In this document: positions 1-9,441 of the stretch, one piece after another
How positions within the stretch are numbered: position 1 is the first letter of the stretch
How the letters are laid out: every line of letters begins with the position of its first letter
NCBI GenBank assembly: GCA_902798585.1
Contig: CADBXF010000006.1
Span: forward strand, 1 to 64,000
Length of the DNA stretch: 64,000 bases
Reading direction: 5' to 3'
Source of the DNA: an uncultured Lachnospiraceae bacterium
Lineage (GTDB): Bacteria > Bacillota > Clostridia > Lachnospirales > Lachnospiraceae
Position numbers and translations under genes: made by a program
Notes under the pieces: generated by a model
Told to the model about the DNA's origin: nothing
What the model saw: the letters and a program-made list of their open reading frames with translations, nothing else
The model's database searches: none

Positions 1-1279
1 AATTGTAATCGTTGCCGTCACGGCCGTGCTCGCCGTTGGCATCGTTATGTTTGACATCGTACATATACAGATCCGCAAGCGTAAAGCCGTTGTGATCCGT
101 GATGTAGTTAATCACACCGAGATTGGCGGAAGACTTCGTAAGCCGTCCCGCAAAAGCGCGCGTCATTCCCTCGTCGCCCTTCAAAAACTTCCGGGCGTCG
201 GTCAGGAAGCCGTCGTTATACTCCGCCAAAACCGGCGACGCCGGCTGCGCAGTCCCGCGGTAAACCGCTCCGGTATCCCATCCGTCACAGAGCAATTTTA
301 CGCCCGCCAGATACGGGTCCGTCGCTATCATCGTCATATCCACGGCGCCGTTGATTCGGAAACCGTCGAGTCCGTATTCGCGCACCCAGAAGCGGAGTGC
401 ATCGAGCACCATGCTCCGATTGGTATCCTGCGGAATCATCATCTCCGCGAGCACCTCAATGCCCGCATTATGCAGTCTTCGGATGGCTGTCCGAAGCTCC
501 GTATCGGCCTGCGCAGGCACATGTGCATAGGAGGCCTTCGGCGCAAAGAGGTAATAGTGCTTTGCATAGCCCCAGTAATTGACTTTATACTCTTCGGTCC
601 CGACAATCTCCCCGGGAATCTGTGCCGCTGTATTGCCGCGATAAAACTTCGATGCGGAAAATGTCGGAACGCCTTCCTCCGGATCGCCCTCCCGGTAACA
701 CTCGTTGAACTCCGTAATCGGCATCAACAGCACCGCGTTGACTCCGAGCGAGCGAAGGTACTCCGCCTTGGCGCCGAGCGCAGCGTAAGTGCCGGCGGTC
801 GCGCTCTTGCATTCCTTCGTAAAACCGCGCACATGCAGCTTATACAAAATCATGTCATTCATCGCGACGCAGGGCCGCTGCTCCCCGATTACATGAAGTG
901 ACGGTCTCACCACGCCCCGAACCGACTTCGACTTCGACACGGGAATTCTCTTTCCGAAGATCTCTCTTCCCGCAATCAGGCGCACATAAGGATCGATAAA
1001 ACGCTCGCCCTTGGCCTCGTAATCATACTGCCAGCCGCCCTCCGGAGTCTCCCCGGAAAGCCTCACACATACCGCAAATACCGACCCGGTGCAGTCCTCC
1101 TTCGTCATCCATACCGTAACGGCCTCTTCCTTCGAAGCCCCCCGGTAGATGCGCAAAGCCACTTCCTCCGCACCCGGCACGGAAACCGCAAAATTGGCAT
1201 ACGAACCCGTCACCGCAACCCCCAAAGGCTCCGGTGCGCCCCGTTTGACTTCCCATGTACAACCTTCTGCCAATCTCAC
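1..1279 (-). CDS. GlgX-type glycogen debranching enzyme relative, catalytic residues lost (partial)
   Basis: The first 426 residues of a glycoside hydrolase family 13 protein related to isoamylase/GlgX; the C-terminus lies beyond the window edge. An N-terminal CBM48-like region (about residues 1-100) is followed by the barrel. I chose the GTG at 1279 because it opens the frame just downstream of a purine-rich stretch and fits the domain start. The family motifs are recognisable, but the three catalytic carboxylates are all changed: DGFRING has Asn310 where the nucleophile Asp belongs, KLLCDGWD has Asp332 where the acid/base Glu belongs, and DHNGFTL has Asn397 where the third Asp belongs. Known family members cut alpha-1,6 branches of glycogen; this one probably cannot do so by the normal mechanism and may bind glucan or regulate. 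It lies 49 bp after the ABC-F gene, with glgB 5 kb upstream on the same strand. Confidence 0.8.
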   Translation of the reverse strand, partial: MRLAEGCTWEVKRGAPEPLGVAVTGSYANFAVSVPGAEEVALRIYRGASKEEAVTVWMTKEDCTGSVFAVCVRLSGETPEGGWQYDYEAKGERFIDPYVRLIAGREIFGKRIPVSKSKSVRGVVRPSLHVIGEQRPCVAMNDMILYKLHVRGFTKECKSATAGTYAALGAKAEYLRSLGVNAVLLMPITEFNECYREGDPEEGVPTFSASKFYRGNTAAQIPGEIVGTEEYKVNYWGYAKHYYLFAPKASYAHVPAQADTELRTAIRRLHNAGIEVLAEMMIPQDTNRSMVLDALRFWVREYGLDGFRINGAVDMTMIATDPYLAGVKLLCDGWDTGAVYRGTAQPASPVLAEYNDGFLTDARKFLKGDEGMTRAFAGRLTKSSANLGVINYITDHNGFTLADLYMYDVKHNDANGEHGRDGNDYN

Positions 1280-1328
1280 GCTGCCACCCCGTCCTTTCCC
1301 GACACCGTAACGCTTCTTACGACAAGAT

Positions 1329-2963
1329 TCAGTCGTCCTCCTCGGCGTTTACGACGAGCTTCTGACGCTTTACCGCCATCTCGTCGCTCTCGAGGTACTC
1401 GTCGTATGTGGACACCTTGTCAATCAGCGAGCCGTCAGGCAAAATCTCCATGATGCGGTTGCCGACCGTCTGAATGAACTGGTGGTCCTGCGAAGTAAAG
1501 AGCGCAACGCCCGGGAACTTAATCAAACCGTTGTTGAGCGCGGTGATGGACTCCATGTCCAAATGGTTGGTCGGCTCATCGAGGATAAGCACATTTGCGC
1601 CCATAATCATCATTTTCGAGAGAAGCACGCGCACGCGCTCGCCTCCCGAGAGAACATTCACGGGCTTTACGCCGTCATCCCCCGCAAAAAGCATGCGCCC
1701 GAGGAAGCCGCGGACATATGTCACATCCTTCTCCGGAGAGAACGGCATCAGGAAATCGACAATCGCCTCGCTGCCCTTGAAAAGCTCGGTGTTATCCTTC
1801 GGAAAATACGCCTGTGTCGTCGTGATTCCCCATTTGTATTCGCCGGAATCGGGCTCCATCTCGCCAGCCAAAATCTTGAACAGAACCGTGCTTGCCATCG
1901 TGTTCGAGCCGACAAAGGCAACCTTGTCCTCGCGACCGAGAACGAAGGAAATATCATCGAGCACCTTCACGCCGTCGATGGACTTCGAAAGGTGCGAAAC
2001 CGTAAGAACCTCGTTGCCGATCTCACGGTTCGGGCGGAAATCGATGTAAGGATATTTGCGGGACGACGGACGAATGTCGTCGAGCTCAATCTTCTCCAGA
2101 GCACGCTTGCGGGAAGTCGCCTGCTTGGACTTGGAGGCGTTGGCGGAAAAGCGCTGGATGAACTCCTGCAGCTCCTTAATCTTCTCTTCCTTCTTGCGGT
2201 TCGCTTCCTTCATCTGCTTAATCATCAGCTGGCTCGACTCGTACCAGAAATCATAGTTTCCGGCGTAAAGCTGAATCTTCGAGTAGTCGATATCCGCAAT
2301 GTGCGTGCAGACCTTATTCAGGAAATAACGGTCGTGGGAAACCACGATGACCGTGTTGTCAAAGTTGATGAGGAACTCCTCCAGCCACTGGATTGCCGCC
2401 AGATCGAGGTGGTTCGTAGGCTCGTCGAGGAGCAAAATATCGGGGTTGCCGAACAGCGCCTGTGCCAGCAGCACCTTGACCTTGTCGCTGCCGTTCAACT
2501 CGCTCATCTGCATATAGTGCATGTCGGTCTCGATGCCGAGTCCGTTCAAAAGCGTTGCCGCGTCGGACTCCGCCTCCCAGCCGTTCATCTCGGCAAACTC
2601 ATTTTCCAGCTCGCTCGCCTTGATTCCGTCCTCCTCGGAGAAATCCTCCTTGGCGTAGATGGCGTCCTTCTCCTGCATAATGTCATAGAGGCGCTTGTTG
2701 CCCATGATGACCGTGTCGAGCACATTAAATGCATCATACTTGAAGTGGTCCTGCTGCAGGAACGAAAGCCGCTGTCCCGGAGTGATAATGACATCGCCCT
2801 TCGTCGGTTCCAGCTGCCCGTTCAGAATCTTGAGGAAGGTCGATTTTCCGGCGCCGTTCGCACCGATGATTCCGTAGCAGTTACCCTCCGTAAATTTGAT
2901 GTTCACATCCTCGAACAACGCCTTTTTACCGATGCGAAGCGTGATGTTGCTTGCCTGTATCAT
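1329..2963 (-). CDS. ABC-F family ATP-binding protein (YkpA/YbiT type)
   Basis: A 544-residue soluble protein with two ABC nucleotide-binding domains and no membrane segments, so it is not a transporter. Members of this family act on the ribosome during translation or antibiotic protection. NBD1 has a clear Walker A (GANGAGKST, about residues 34-42), signature region SELNGSDKVKV and Walker B LLLDEPTNHLD. NBD2 has signature LSGGERVRV and LILDEPTNHLD, but its Walker A is degenerate (GSNTMASTVLF); I recall the same in YkpA-type relatives, so it is probably not a defect. The linker between domains is charged and lysine-rich. The start at 2963 has a GGAGA ribosome site. It is transcribed alone or with the debranching-enzyme relative downstream. 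Confidence 0.93.
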   Translation of the reverse strand: MIQASNITLRIGKKALFEDVNIKFTEGNCYGIIGANGAGKSTFLKILNGQLEPTKGDVIITPGQRLSFLQQDHFKYDAFNVLDTVIMGNKRLYDIMQEKDAIYAKEDFSEEDGIKASELENEFAEMNGWEAESDAATLLNGLGIETDMHYMQMSELNGSDKVKVLLAQALFGNPDILLLDEPTNHLDLAAIQWLEEFLINFDNTVIVVSHDRYFLNKVCTHIADIDYSKIQLYAGNYDFWYESSQLMIKQMKEANRKKEEKIKELQEFIQRFSANASKSKQATSRKRALEKIELDDIRPSSRKYPYIDFRPNREIGNEVLTVSHLSKSIDGVKVLDDISFVLGREDKVAFVGSNTMASTVLFKILAGEMEPDSGEYKWGITTTQAYFPKDNTELFKGSEAIVDFLMPFSPEKDVTYVRGFLGRMLFAGDDGVKPVNVLSGGERVRVLLSKMMIMGANVLILDEPTNHLDMESITALNNGLIKFPGVALFTSQDHQFIQTVGNRIMEILPDGSLIDKVSTYDEYLESDEMAVKRQKLVVNAEEDD

Positions 2964-3014
2964 TGGTATGTCTCCTTACTGTAGTGAAAAGTCAGAAAAT
3001 GTATCATAAGTCAC

Positions 3015-3176
3015 TTCATGAACGAACCCTCGCCCATAGAAAACGACGCTGTCGTTTTCTGTTTCGTGTGGGCGGACGGCAACTTCATTGCCTCCCGTCC
3101 CTTTGTCATAATCACTGCCAATCCCGAAAGCAAGCTTTCGGATTGTCCGTGATTACGCCAAACGCTTCGTTCATTC
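3015..3176. repeat. Intergenic multi-stem structured element
   Basis: The 229-bp gap between glnN and the ABC-F gene is almost entirely foldable. An outer pair ATGAACGAA (from 3018) with TTCGTTCAT (near 3167) encloses three arms: GAAAACGAC-GCT-GTCGTTTTC extended by CGCCCA/TGGGCG, a GGCAA-CTTCA-TTGCC arm inside GGAC/GTCC, and CCGAAAGC-AA-GCTTTCGG extended by AATCAC/GTGATT. It could be a dispersed palindromic repeat or a structured RNA; no T-run marks it as a plain terminator. Confidence 0.5.
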
Positions 3177-3192
3177 AGTTACCTTTCTTTGA

Positions 3193-5301
3193 TCATATCT
3201 CAAAGAGCATCTCCGCATATGTCGGAACCGGCCACAAATCGCGGTCGATGACCATCTCGAGACGGTCGATGGGCTTGCGAAGTGCATCCATCGCCGGAAC
3301 GACATAGTTGTGGAAGAACTCTGCCATCTCGCGGCCCTCCGCCTTCGTCACGGCCTCCTCGTCAAGACGACGAAGCTCCGTAAGAGCATCCTGCGCCTCG
3401 CGAAGCAGTCTCGAGGTCTCTAAGAGCAGCTCAATCTGAACGCTCGTGTCCGCCTCGGGCACAGCCGCCGTAACCGTCTTCACGGAATCCGCAAGACGCG
3501 TCGTGAAACGGATGACCGACGGAATGTATTTGCAGCCCGCCATCGAAATCATGGTGCGCGCTTCGATATTGATCGCCTTCGCATAAATCTCATAGTTGAT
3601 TTCCGCACGGCTGCGAAGCTCAACCTCGGTAAACACGCCCTGCTTTGCAAATGTTTCAATCGCCTTCGGCGTCACAAGCGCAGGGATGGCATCCACCATC
3701 GAGCGAAGGTTCGGAAGGCCTCTTCTCTCCGCCTCCTCAACCCACTCCTTCGAGTAGCCGTTGCCGTTGAAAATGATGCGCTCATGCTCCGCGAGCGATT
3801 CTTTAATCAAATCGTGAACCGCGGTGTCGAAGTCGTCCGCATTTTCCAAAATGTCCGCAAAACGCTCCAGCGTCTCGGCGACAATCGTATTCAAAACCGT
3901 GTTGGCATCCGCGATGGACATCGAGGAGCCGACGGAGCGGAACTCAAACTTATTGCCCGTGAAGGCGAACGGCGAAGTGCGGTTCCGGTCGGTCGCGTCG
4001 CGGCCGATTGCAGGAAGCGTGGACACACCCGTGTAAAGGCGACCCTCCTTCTTCAGGCGCTTTGCCTCGCCGGTTTCCACACGCTGCGTCACAACATCGT
4101 CCAGCGGCTCGCCGAGGAACACCGAGATGATGGCCGGCGGCGCCTCGTTTGCGCCCAGACGGTGGTCGTTGCCCGGGTTGGCGGCGGAAAGCCGGAGCAG
4201 ATCCGCATGGTTGTCAACCGCCTCCAGAACCGCGGTCAGGAACAGCAGGAACTGGATATTTTCATTCGGCGTCTTGCCGGGATTTAACAGGTTCTTGCCG
4301 GTGTCCGTGATGAGCGACCAGTTGTTGTGCTTGCCGGAGCCGTTGACGCCTGCGAAGGGCTTCTCGTGCAACAGGCACTCGAGCCCGTGGCGCTTCGCAA
4401 CCTTCTTCATGCACTCCATAATCAACTGGTTGTGGTCCGTCGAAATGTTGACCGTCGTAAATATCGGCGCCAGCTCATGTTGTGCAGGCGCAGCCTCATT
4501 GTGCTGCGTCTTCGCATAGATGCCGAGCTTCCAGAGCTCGTGATTCAGCTCCTTCATGAAAGAGCCGACGCGCTCCTTGAGGCTTCCGAAGTAGTGGTCG
4601 TCCATCTCCTGCCCCTTCGGGGGCTTCGCGCCGAAAAGCGTGCGGCCGGTGAAAATCAGGTCCTCGCGCTTCATGTAATTCCTGTGGTCAATCAGAAAAT
4701 ATTCCTGCTCCGCGCCGACTGAGCACTCCACGCGCTTCACATCGTCGTGGCCGAAGAGGCGAAGCACACGCAGCGCCTGCTTATTGATTGCCGCCATCGA
4801 GCGAAGAAGCGGGGTCTTCATGTCGAGCGCCTCTCCCGTATAGGAGCAAAATGCGGTCGGAATGCACAAGGTCACACCCGACGCATCCTCGCGAAGAAAC
4901 GCCGGGGAAGTGAAATCCCACGCCGTGTAGCCGCGCGCCTCAAAAGTCGCGCGAAGGCCGCCGCTCGGGAATGACGAAGCATCCGGCTCGCCCTTGATGA
5001 GCTCCTTGCCGGAAAACTCCATAATCGCCTTGCCGCCGGGAGCCGGGGTAATAAACGAATCGTGCTTCTCCGCCGTGATACCGGTGAGTGGCTGGAACCA
5101 GTGCGTAAAATGCGTTGCCCCATGCTCAATCGCCCAGTCCTTCATGCATCCCGCAATCACCTGCGCGACCTCGCTCGTGAGGGGCTCCGAACGCTCCATG
5201 GCGTTCTTCCATGCCGCAAAAGTCTCCTGCGGCAGCCGCTCTTTCATCACCGTCTCATTGAAAGCGTCCATTCCGAAAATGTCGGTCAATCGTTCCGTCA
5301 T
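3193..5301 (-). CDS. glnN: Glutamine synthetase type III
   Basis: A 702-residue enzyme making glutamine from glutamate, ammonia and ATP. The length and sequence fit the GSIII family, which is much longer than GSI. The N-terminal [19 protein letters not shown] block, the [10 protein letters not shown] nucleotide/metal-binding block and the [13 protein letters not shown] block are all present. The open frame runs back to 5427, but I place the start at the ATG at 5301: an AGAGGTG ribosome site lies 7 bases before it, the family consensus begins there, and the longer version would sit across the gap after the mscS gene. Together with gdhA at 61.9-63.2 kb it covers ammonium assimilation. Confidence 0.96.
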   Translation of the reverse strand: MTERLTDIFGMDAFNETVMKERLPQETFAAWKNAMERSEPLTSEVAQVIAGCMKDWAIEHGATHFTHWFQPLTGITAEKHDSFITPAPGGKAIMEFSGKELIKGEPDASSFPSGGLRATFEARGYTAWDFTSPAFLREDASGVTLCIPTAFCSYTGEALDMKTPLLRSMAAINKQALRVLRLFGHDDVKRVECSVGAEQEYFLIDHRNYMKREDLIFTGRTLFGAKPPKGQEMDDHYFGSLKERVGSFMKELNHELWKLGIYAKTQHNEAAPAQHELAPIFTTVNISTDHNQLIMECMKKVAKRHGLECLLHEKPFAGVNGSGKHNNWSLITDTGKNLLNPGKTPNENIQFLLFLTAVLEAVDNHADLLRLSAANPGNDHRLGANEAPPAIISVFLGEPLDDVVTQRVETGEAKRLKKEGRLYTGVSTLPAIGRDATDRNRTSPFAFTGNKFEFRSVGSSMSIADANTVLNTIVAETLERFADILENADDFDTAVHDLIKESLAEHERIIFNGNGYSKEWVEEAERRGLPNLRSMVDAIPALVTPKAIETFAKQGVFTEVELRSRAEINYEIYAKAINIEARTMISMAGCKYIPSVIRFTTRLADSVKTVTAAVPEADTSVQIELLLETSRLLREAQDALTELRRLDEEAVTKAEGREMAEFFHNYVVPAMDALRKPIDRLEMVIDRDLWPVPTYAEMLFEI

Positions 5302-5398
5302 TCGTATACACCTCTGTTTTTCTGTACTGTATTGTGACATACCGCATGCGACTTTCGATATGCGGGAGTACTCTGATTGAATCGCCGAAGCGCAGCCG

Positions 5399-6244
5399 TC
5401 AGCCGGCCGGACTGTCCGTATGCACATCCACCTGCGGGAACGGAATCGTGAATCCGCGCTCCTTCATCGCATAGCGAATCGCCTCCATCATGGAGAAATA
5501 CACCGGCCAGTAGTTTTCTTTCTTCACCCAGCATCGGAACACCATGTTGAGCGAACTGTCTCCGAATTCCTTCACATACGCCTCGACCGAGCGCGTCGTG
5601 AGGATTCGCTGCTCTTCCGCCGCGAGTGCGAGAAGCATCTCTCTCACCTCGCGGATATCGTCATCGTAGGAAATCGGAACCGTGATATCCACACGGCGCT
5701 CCGGTTCCGCGGAAACATTGATCAGATTGGAATTGGCAAGACTCCCGTTGGGCAGAATCACCGTCCGGTTGTCGGGAGTCACCAGCCGCGTGTAGCAGAT
5801 GCCGATGTCCTTTACCGTACCCTCCATGCCCGAAGCAACGATATAATCGCCGAGCCGGAACGGTTTTGTCAGAAGAATCAGAACCCCGCCCGCGAAATTC
5901 GACAGACTTCCCTGCAGCGCCAGACCGATCGCCAGTCCGGCGGAGCCGATAATCGTCGCGACCGAGGTGATCGGCAGCCCGAGCAGCTCGAACAACACGG
6001 CAAAGAGCACGGTATACATCCCGACCTTGCAAAGGGACAGCAGGAATTTGGCGAGGCCGCCGTCCATCCCGCGGCTCTGTCGGATTTCCAGCCCTTTCTC
6101 AATCCAGGAGGACACCCGGCGAATCACCTTGCGGGCAATCCACCAGAGCACGAACGCGAAGACAACCCGCAGCGCCACCGCCGCAAAAATCGCCATCGCC
6201 CCCGGAAAATCTCCCTTGGAGAGCAATTGAAAAAATTCTTTCAT
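5399..6244 (-). CDS. mscS: MscS-family small-conductance mechanosensitive channel
   Basis: A 281-residue membrane protein that would open on hypo-osmotic shock and release solutes. Three hydrophobic segments lie at about residues 16-37, 68-90 and 95-127; the last is the Gly/Ala-rich pore helix typical of MscS ([21 protein letters not shown]). A soluble beta/alpha domain with the LPNG motif follows ([24 protein letters not shown]). The gene starts 3 bp after the glgB stop codon, so the two are almost certainly co-transcribed and translationally coupled. The pairing with glycogen synthesis is unexplained but may reflect osmotic control of storage polymer. Confidence 0.93.
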   Translation of the reverse strand: MKEFFQLLSKGDFPGAMAIFAAVALRVVFAFVLWWIARKVIRRVSSWIEKGLEIRQSRGMDGGLAKFLLSLCKVGMYTVLFAVLFELLGLPITSVATIIGSAGLAIGLALQGSLSNFAGGVLILLTKPFRLGDYIVASGMEGTVKDIGICYTRLVTPDNRTVILPNGSLANSNLINVSAEPERRVDITVPISYDDDIREVREMLLALAAEEQRILTTRSVEAYVKEFGDSSLNMVFRCWVKKENYWPVYFSMMEAIRYAMKERGFTIPFPQVDVHTDSPAG

Positions 6245-6247
6245 GCA

Positions 6248-8488
6248 TCAATCCTTTTCTTTTCGAAGCGGTGTGCATGCGAAAATCGCACACCCGAGCG
6301 GCGGAATCGTAATCTGGATGGAGTCGTCACGCCCGTCGACGCGCTCCTCCTTCGACTGCTTCAGCCGCGTGTTTACATGACCGCTGCCGCCGTAGCATAC
6401 GGCGTCGCTGTTGAAAATCTCTTTGTATTTGCCGGCGAACGGAACTCCGACCGCCTGCTTTTCGTACACAACCGGCGTAAAATTGCAAACCACGAAGAGC
6501 GACTCCTCCGGTTTCTCCGTCTTGCGGACGAATGTCACGATGCTGTGGTCTGCGTCAAGGCAGCTCATCCATTCGAAGCCGTCCGGATCCTGGTCAAGCT
6601 TGTAGAGAGCGGGATGCGAGGTGTACAGCGCATTCAAATCGCGCACCATCGCATGCATCTTGGCATTGAGCGTACCGCCCTCGTCTCCTTCCACCCTGTC
6701 GGTCAGGAGGTGCCATTCCAGGCTCTTCTCCTCGCTCCACTCCGCGAGCTGCGCCATATCCTGTCCCATGAAGAGAAGCTTCTTGCCCGGGTGGCAGGTC
6801 ATGTAGCCGTAGGCGACACGGAGGTTAGCGAACTTCTCCTCGTAGGTTCCCGGCATTTTCCCGAGCATCGAGCCCTTGCCGTGCACCACCTCGTCGTGCG
6901 AGAGAACAAGGATGAAATTCTCACTGTAGGCATAAATCATGCTGAAGGTGAGCGACCCGTGGCACCCTCTGCGGAACAGCGGATCCTGCCGCATATAGGT
7001 CGTAAAATCGTTCATCCAGCCCATATTCCATTTAAAGTCAAAGCCGAGTCCCTCGTCGTTCAAATCGCCCGTAATCTTCGGCCACGCCGTCGATTCCTCG
7101 GCAATCATCAAAGCGCCCGGGACACGCTTCTTCGCAATCGAGTTGAGATGCTTGAGAAGCTCGATTGCCTCGAGGTTCTCATTGCCGCCGTACATGTTGG
7201 CAACCCACTCGCCGTCGTTCTTGCCGTAGTCGAGGTACAGCATCGAGGCCACGGCGTCCATCCGGATGCCGTCGACATGGTATTGCTCGAGCCAGAACAG
7301 CGCGTTGGCAATCAGGAAGTTGGAGACCTCGGGTCTGCCGTAGTTGAAAATCAGCGTTCCCCAGTGCGGGTGGCTTCCCTTGCGGGGATCCTGATGCTCG
7401 TAGAGGCAGGTTCCGTCGAAGTTGGAAAGTCCGAAGGTATCTCTCGGAAAATGCGCCGGCACCCAGTCGAGAATCACGCCGATTCCCTGCTTGTGCATAT
7501 AGTCGACGAAGAACATGAAATCCTCCGGCGAGCCGTAGCGCGATGTCACGGCATAGTAGCCGGTCACCTGATATCCCCAGGAAGCGTCCAGCGGATGCTC
7601 CGAAAGAGGCATAAGCTCGATATGCGTATATCCCGTCTGTTTTACATAATCCGCAAGCATCACGGCAAGCTCGCGGTAGTTGTAGAAGCTTCCGTTCTCC
7701 TCAGCCGGCTTCTTCCACGAGCCGAGATGTACCTCGTAAATCGACATCGGCGAAGCCTTGAAATCAATTCTCCTGCGCTCTGCGAGATATTTGGAATCGC
7801 TCCACGCAAAATCGCGCAGATCCGCAACGCGGGAAGCGGTTCCGGGGCGAAGCTCCGCAGCGTTCGCATACGGGTCGGCCTTCAGGTAGGTGAGGCCGCC
7901 GCGGGTCTTCAACTCAAATTTATACAGTTCTCCGGCGCCGACGCCGGGAAGGAAAAGCTCGAAAATTCCGCTGCCGCCGAGTCTGCGCATCGGATACAGA
8001 CGACCGTCCCAGTGGTTGAAGTCGCCGACCACGCTGACACGCATCGCATTCGGCGCCCAAACAGCGAACAGCGTTCCGTCTACCCCGTCGACCGTCATCG
8101 GATGCGCACCGAGTTTCTCGTAAATCGTGTAGTGGATGCCGGCGTTAAATGCGCGGCAGTCCTCCTCGCTGATCTGCGGCGCGAAGCGGTATGCATCCTC
8201 GCAGGTGCGCTCACCGCCCGGATAGAAGAACCGGAAGCGGTACGGCCCCTCGGGTGCGATGCAGGCAAAGAACCCGCCGTCGTCGACGCGCTCCATCTCG
8301 GTCTCGGTCGTCTTGCCGGCCTTGCCGAGCAGAAGCACCGCGCGCTCCGCATCGGGATCGAACGCCGTGTACAGCACTCCGTTCTTGATTTTGTGCGCTC
8401 CGAGCACCTGGTGAGGATTGTCGTGCTCCGAATACACAATCGCCTCAATCTCCGGCCAGTTCATCAGCTTGTACAACGCATCATCCAT
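6248..8488 (-). CDS. glgB: 1,4-alpha-glucan (glycogen) branching enzyme
   Basis: A 746-residue GH13 enzyme that moves alpha-1,4 glucan segments to make alpha-1,6 branches. It has an N-terminal beta-sandwich, a CBM48 domain (LFAVWAPNAMRVSVVGDFNHW, split here only by position) and the catalytic barrel. All catalytic residues are visible: the nucleophile in DGIRMDAVASML, the acid/base Glu in MIAEESTAWP and the His-Asp in LSHDEVVHGKGS. This contrasts with the debranching-enzyme relative at the window start. A hairpin (GCGGATTC/GAATCCGC, 8521-8542) lies between it and the upstream DUF624 gene and may weaken read-through. mscS follows directly. Confidence 0.97.
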   Translation of the reverse strand: MDDALYKLMNWPEIEAIVYSEHDNPHQVLGAHKIKNGVLYTAFDPDAERAVLLLGKAGKTTETEMERVDDGGFFACIAPEGPYRFRFFYPGGERTCEDAYRFAPQISEEDCRAFNAGIHYTIYEKLGAHPMTVDGVDGTLFAVWAPNAMRVSVVGDFNHWDGRLYPMRRLGGSGIFELFLPGVGAGELYKFELKTRGGLTYLKADPYANAAELRPGTASRVADLRDFAWSDSKYLAERRRIDFKASPMSIYEVHLGSWKKPAEENGSFYNYRELAVMLADYVKQTGYTHIELMPLSEHPLDASWGYQVTGYYAVTSRYGSPEDFMFFVDYMHKQGIGVILDWVPAHFPRDTFGLSNFDGTCLYEHQDPRKGSHPHWGTLIFNYGRPEVSNFLIANALFWLEQYHVDGIRMDAVASMLYLDYGKNDGEWVANMYGGNENLEAIELLKHLNSIAKKRVPGALMIAEESTAWPKITGDLNDEGLGFDFKWNMGWMNDFTTYMRQDPLFRRGCHGSLTFSMIYAYSENFILVLSHDEVVHGKGSMLGKMPGTYEEKFANLRVAYGYMTCHPGKKLLFMGQDMAQLAEWSEEKSLEWHLLTDRVEGDEGGTLNAKMHAMVRDLNALYTSHPALYKLDQDPDGFEWMSCLDADHSIVTFVRKTEKPEESLFVVCNFTPVVYEKQAVGVPFAGKYKEIFNSDAVCYGGSGHVNTRLKQSKEERVDGRDDSIQITIPPLGCAIFACTPLRKEKD

Positions 8489-8555
8489 ACTCGCATCCTC
8501 CGTATATCAGCTTATTTTCCGCGGATTCCGCATCGAATCCGCTCCTACAGCGCGA

Positions 8556-9203
8556 TCACTCCAGATACCAGGCGTCCGAGGTGTCCCCCTCCTCCGGTAC
8601 GGGAGTGTATTTCCGAAGCACCTTCTCCATCAGAAGGGACTTTACCAATGCATAGGTCGCAAAGGCAAACAGTATCATCGGGTAGAACCCATAGACAGCC
8701 AGCACCATCACCGCAAGAATCAGGGCGATGAAAATCGTCGTCGGCAGATGCCGAAGCGAGAGAATAAACGCCATCTTGAATACTTTGCCCGTGGGCATCG
8801 AAAATCTTGAAAGCACAGGGTAGAGATAGATTGAGGTGGCCACGAAGAGCACCGCAAACAAAAACCAGATTGCGAAATACGCCTGTGCGAATGTGCTGTC
8901 CTCGCGCATCGCCATCGCGTATTGGTAGCTGTTGTACATCGCAAATGCGCCGACCAGCTGCAGAATTCCGAGGATAAAGCCCTGCTTGAAGTTCGCCTTA
9001 AATGCCCGGAAGAACTCCGTGGTCGCGTAGCTGCGGCTCCGGCGTACATTTTTCACAATCGCGTAATAGAGTGCCGTCGCCGCCGGTCCGATACCGACAA
9101 TCACGGTCAACAGAAAATAGAAATTGAGAACCATTACATCCCAGACCTTGTTCATGGCTGAGAAAAAGCGATTCTCGGAATTAAAGACATCTCCGGCGTT
9201 CAT
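8556..9203 (-). CDS. DUF624 (YesL-like) integral membrane protein
   Basis: A 215-residue membrane protein with about five hydrophobic segments and the FFSAMNKVWDVMVLNFYFLL N-terminal block typical of DUF624. The function is unknown; family members often lie beside carbohydrate uptake or glycan genes, and here glgB is the next gene. The open frame starts at 9302, but the ATG at 9203 is preceded by a GGGGG ribosome site and matches family starts; the extra 33 residues would be basic and would overlap the promoter. Confidence 0.85.
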   Translation of the reverse strand: MNAGDVFNSENRFFSAMNKVWDVMVLNFYFLLTVIVGIGPAATALYYAIVKNVRRSRSYATTEFFRAFKANFKQGFILGILQLVGAFAMYNSYQYAMAMREDSTFAQAYFAIWFLFAVLFVATSIYLYPVLSRFSMPTGKVFKMAFILSLRHLPTTIFIALILAVMVLAVYGFYPMILFAFATYALVKSLLMEKVLRKYTPVPEEGDTSDAWYLE

Positions 9204-9273
9204 GAATACCCCCGAAAAACAGTTTCTTCCGCGCCGCCGCTTATGTTTCCGACCGCAGCGCATAGTTAATTTG

Positions 9274-9302
9274 ATTTTACCGTATTTGCCGCTGTTCGTC
9301 AA
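9274..9302 (-). promoter_or_regulatory. Sigma-A-type promoter of the DUF624-glgB-mscS genes
   Basis: On the minus strand a -35 TTGACG (9297-9302) and -10 TAAAAT (9274-9279) are separated by 17 bp, about 70 bp upstream of the DUF624 start. Confidence 0.75.
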
Positions 9303-9359
9303 GTCAAGAGTTGCGGTGTTTCTGCCCGCAGATGCGGAGTTTTGCTTCGCAAACCGATA

Positions 9360-9388
9360 TGGAAATCCGGAGCAATCTGTGGTATACT
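9360..9388 (+). promoter_or_regulatory. Probable extended -10 promoter of the patatin gene
   Basis: TGTGGTATACT ends at 9388, an extended -10 of the TGnTATAAT kind. The -35 region (TGGAAA, 17 bp upstream) is weak. The patatin start codon lies 54 bp downstream. Confidence 0.55.
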
Positions 9389-9441
9389 TTTCCGTACAGG
9401 GAGAATTGCTCTTGAATTGCAGCGCAACAAGGAGGATTTAC

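Noticed and set aside
5420..8731. A 1103-codon open frame on the plus strand
   Set aside because: It is the antisense shadow of mscS and glgB, both of which have clear family motifs and ribosome sites; G+C-rich codon use leaves the complementary frame open.
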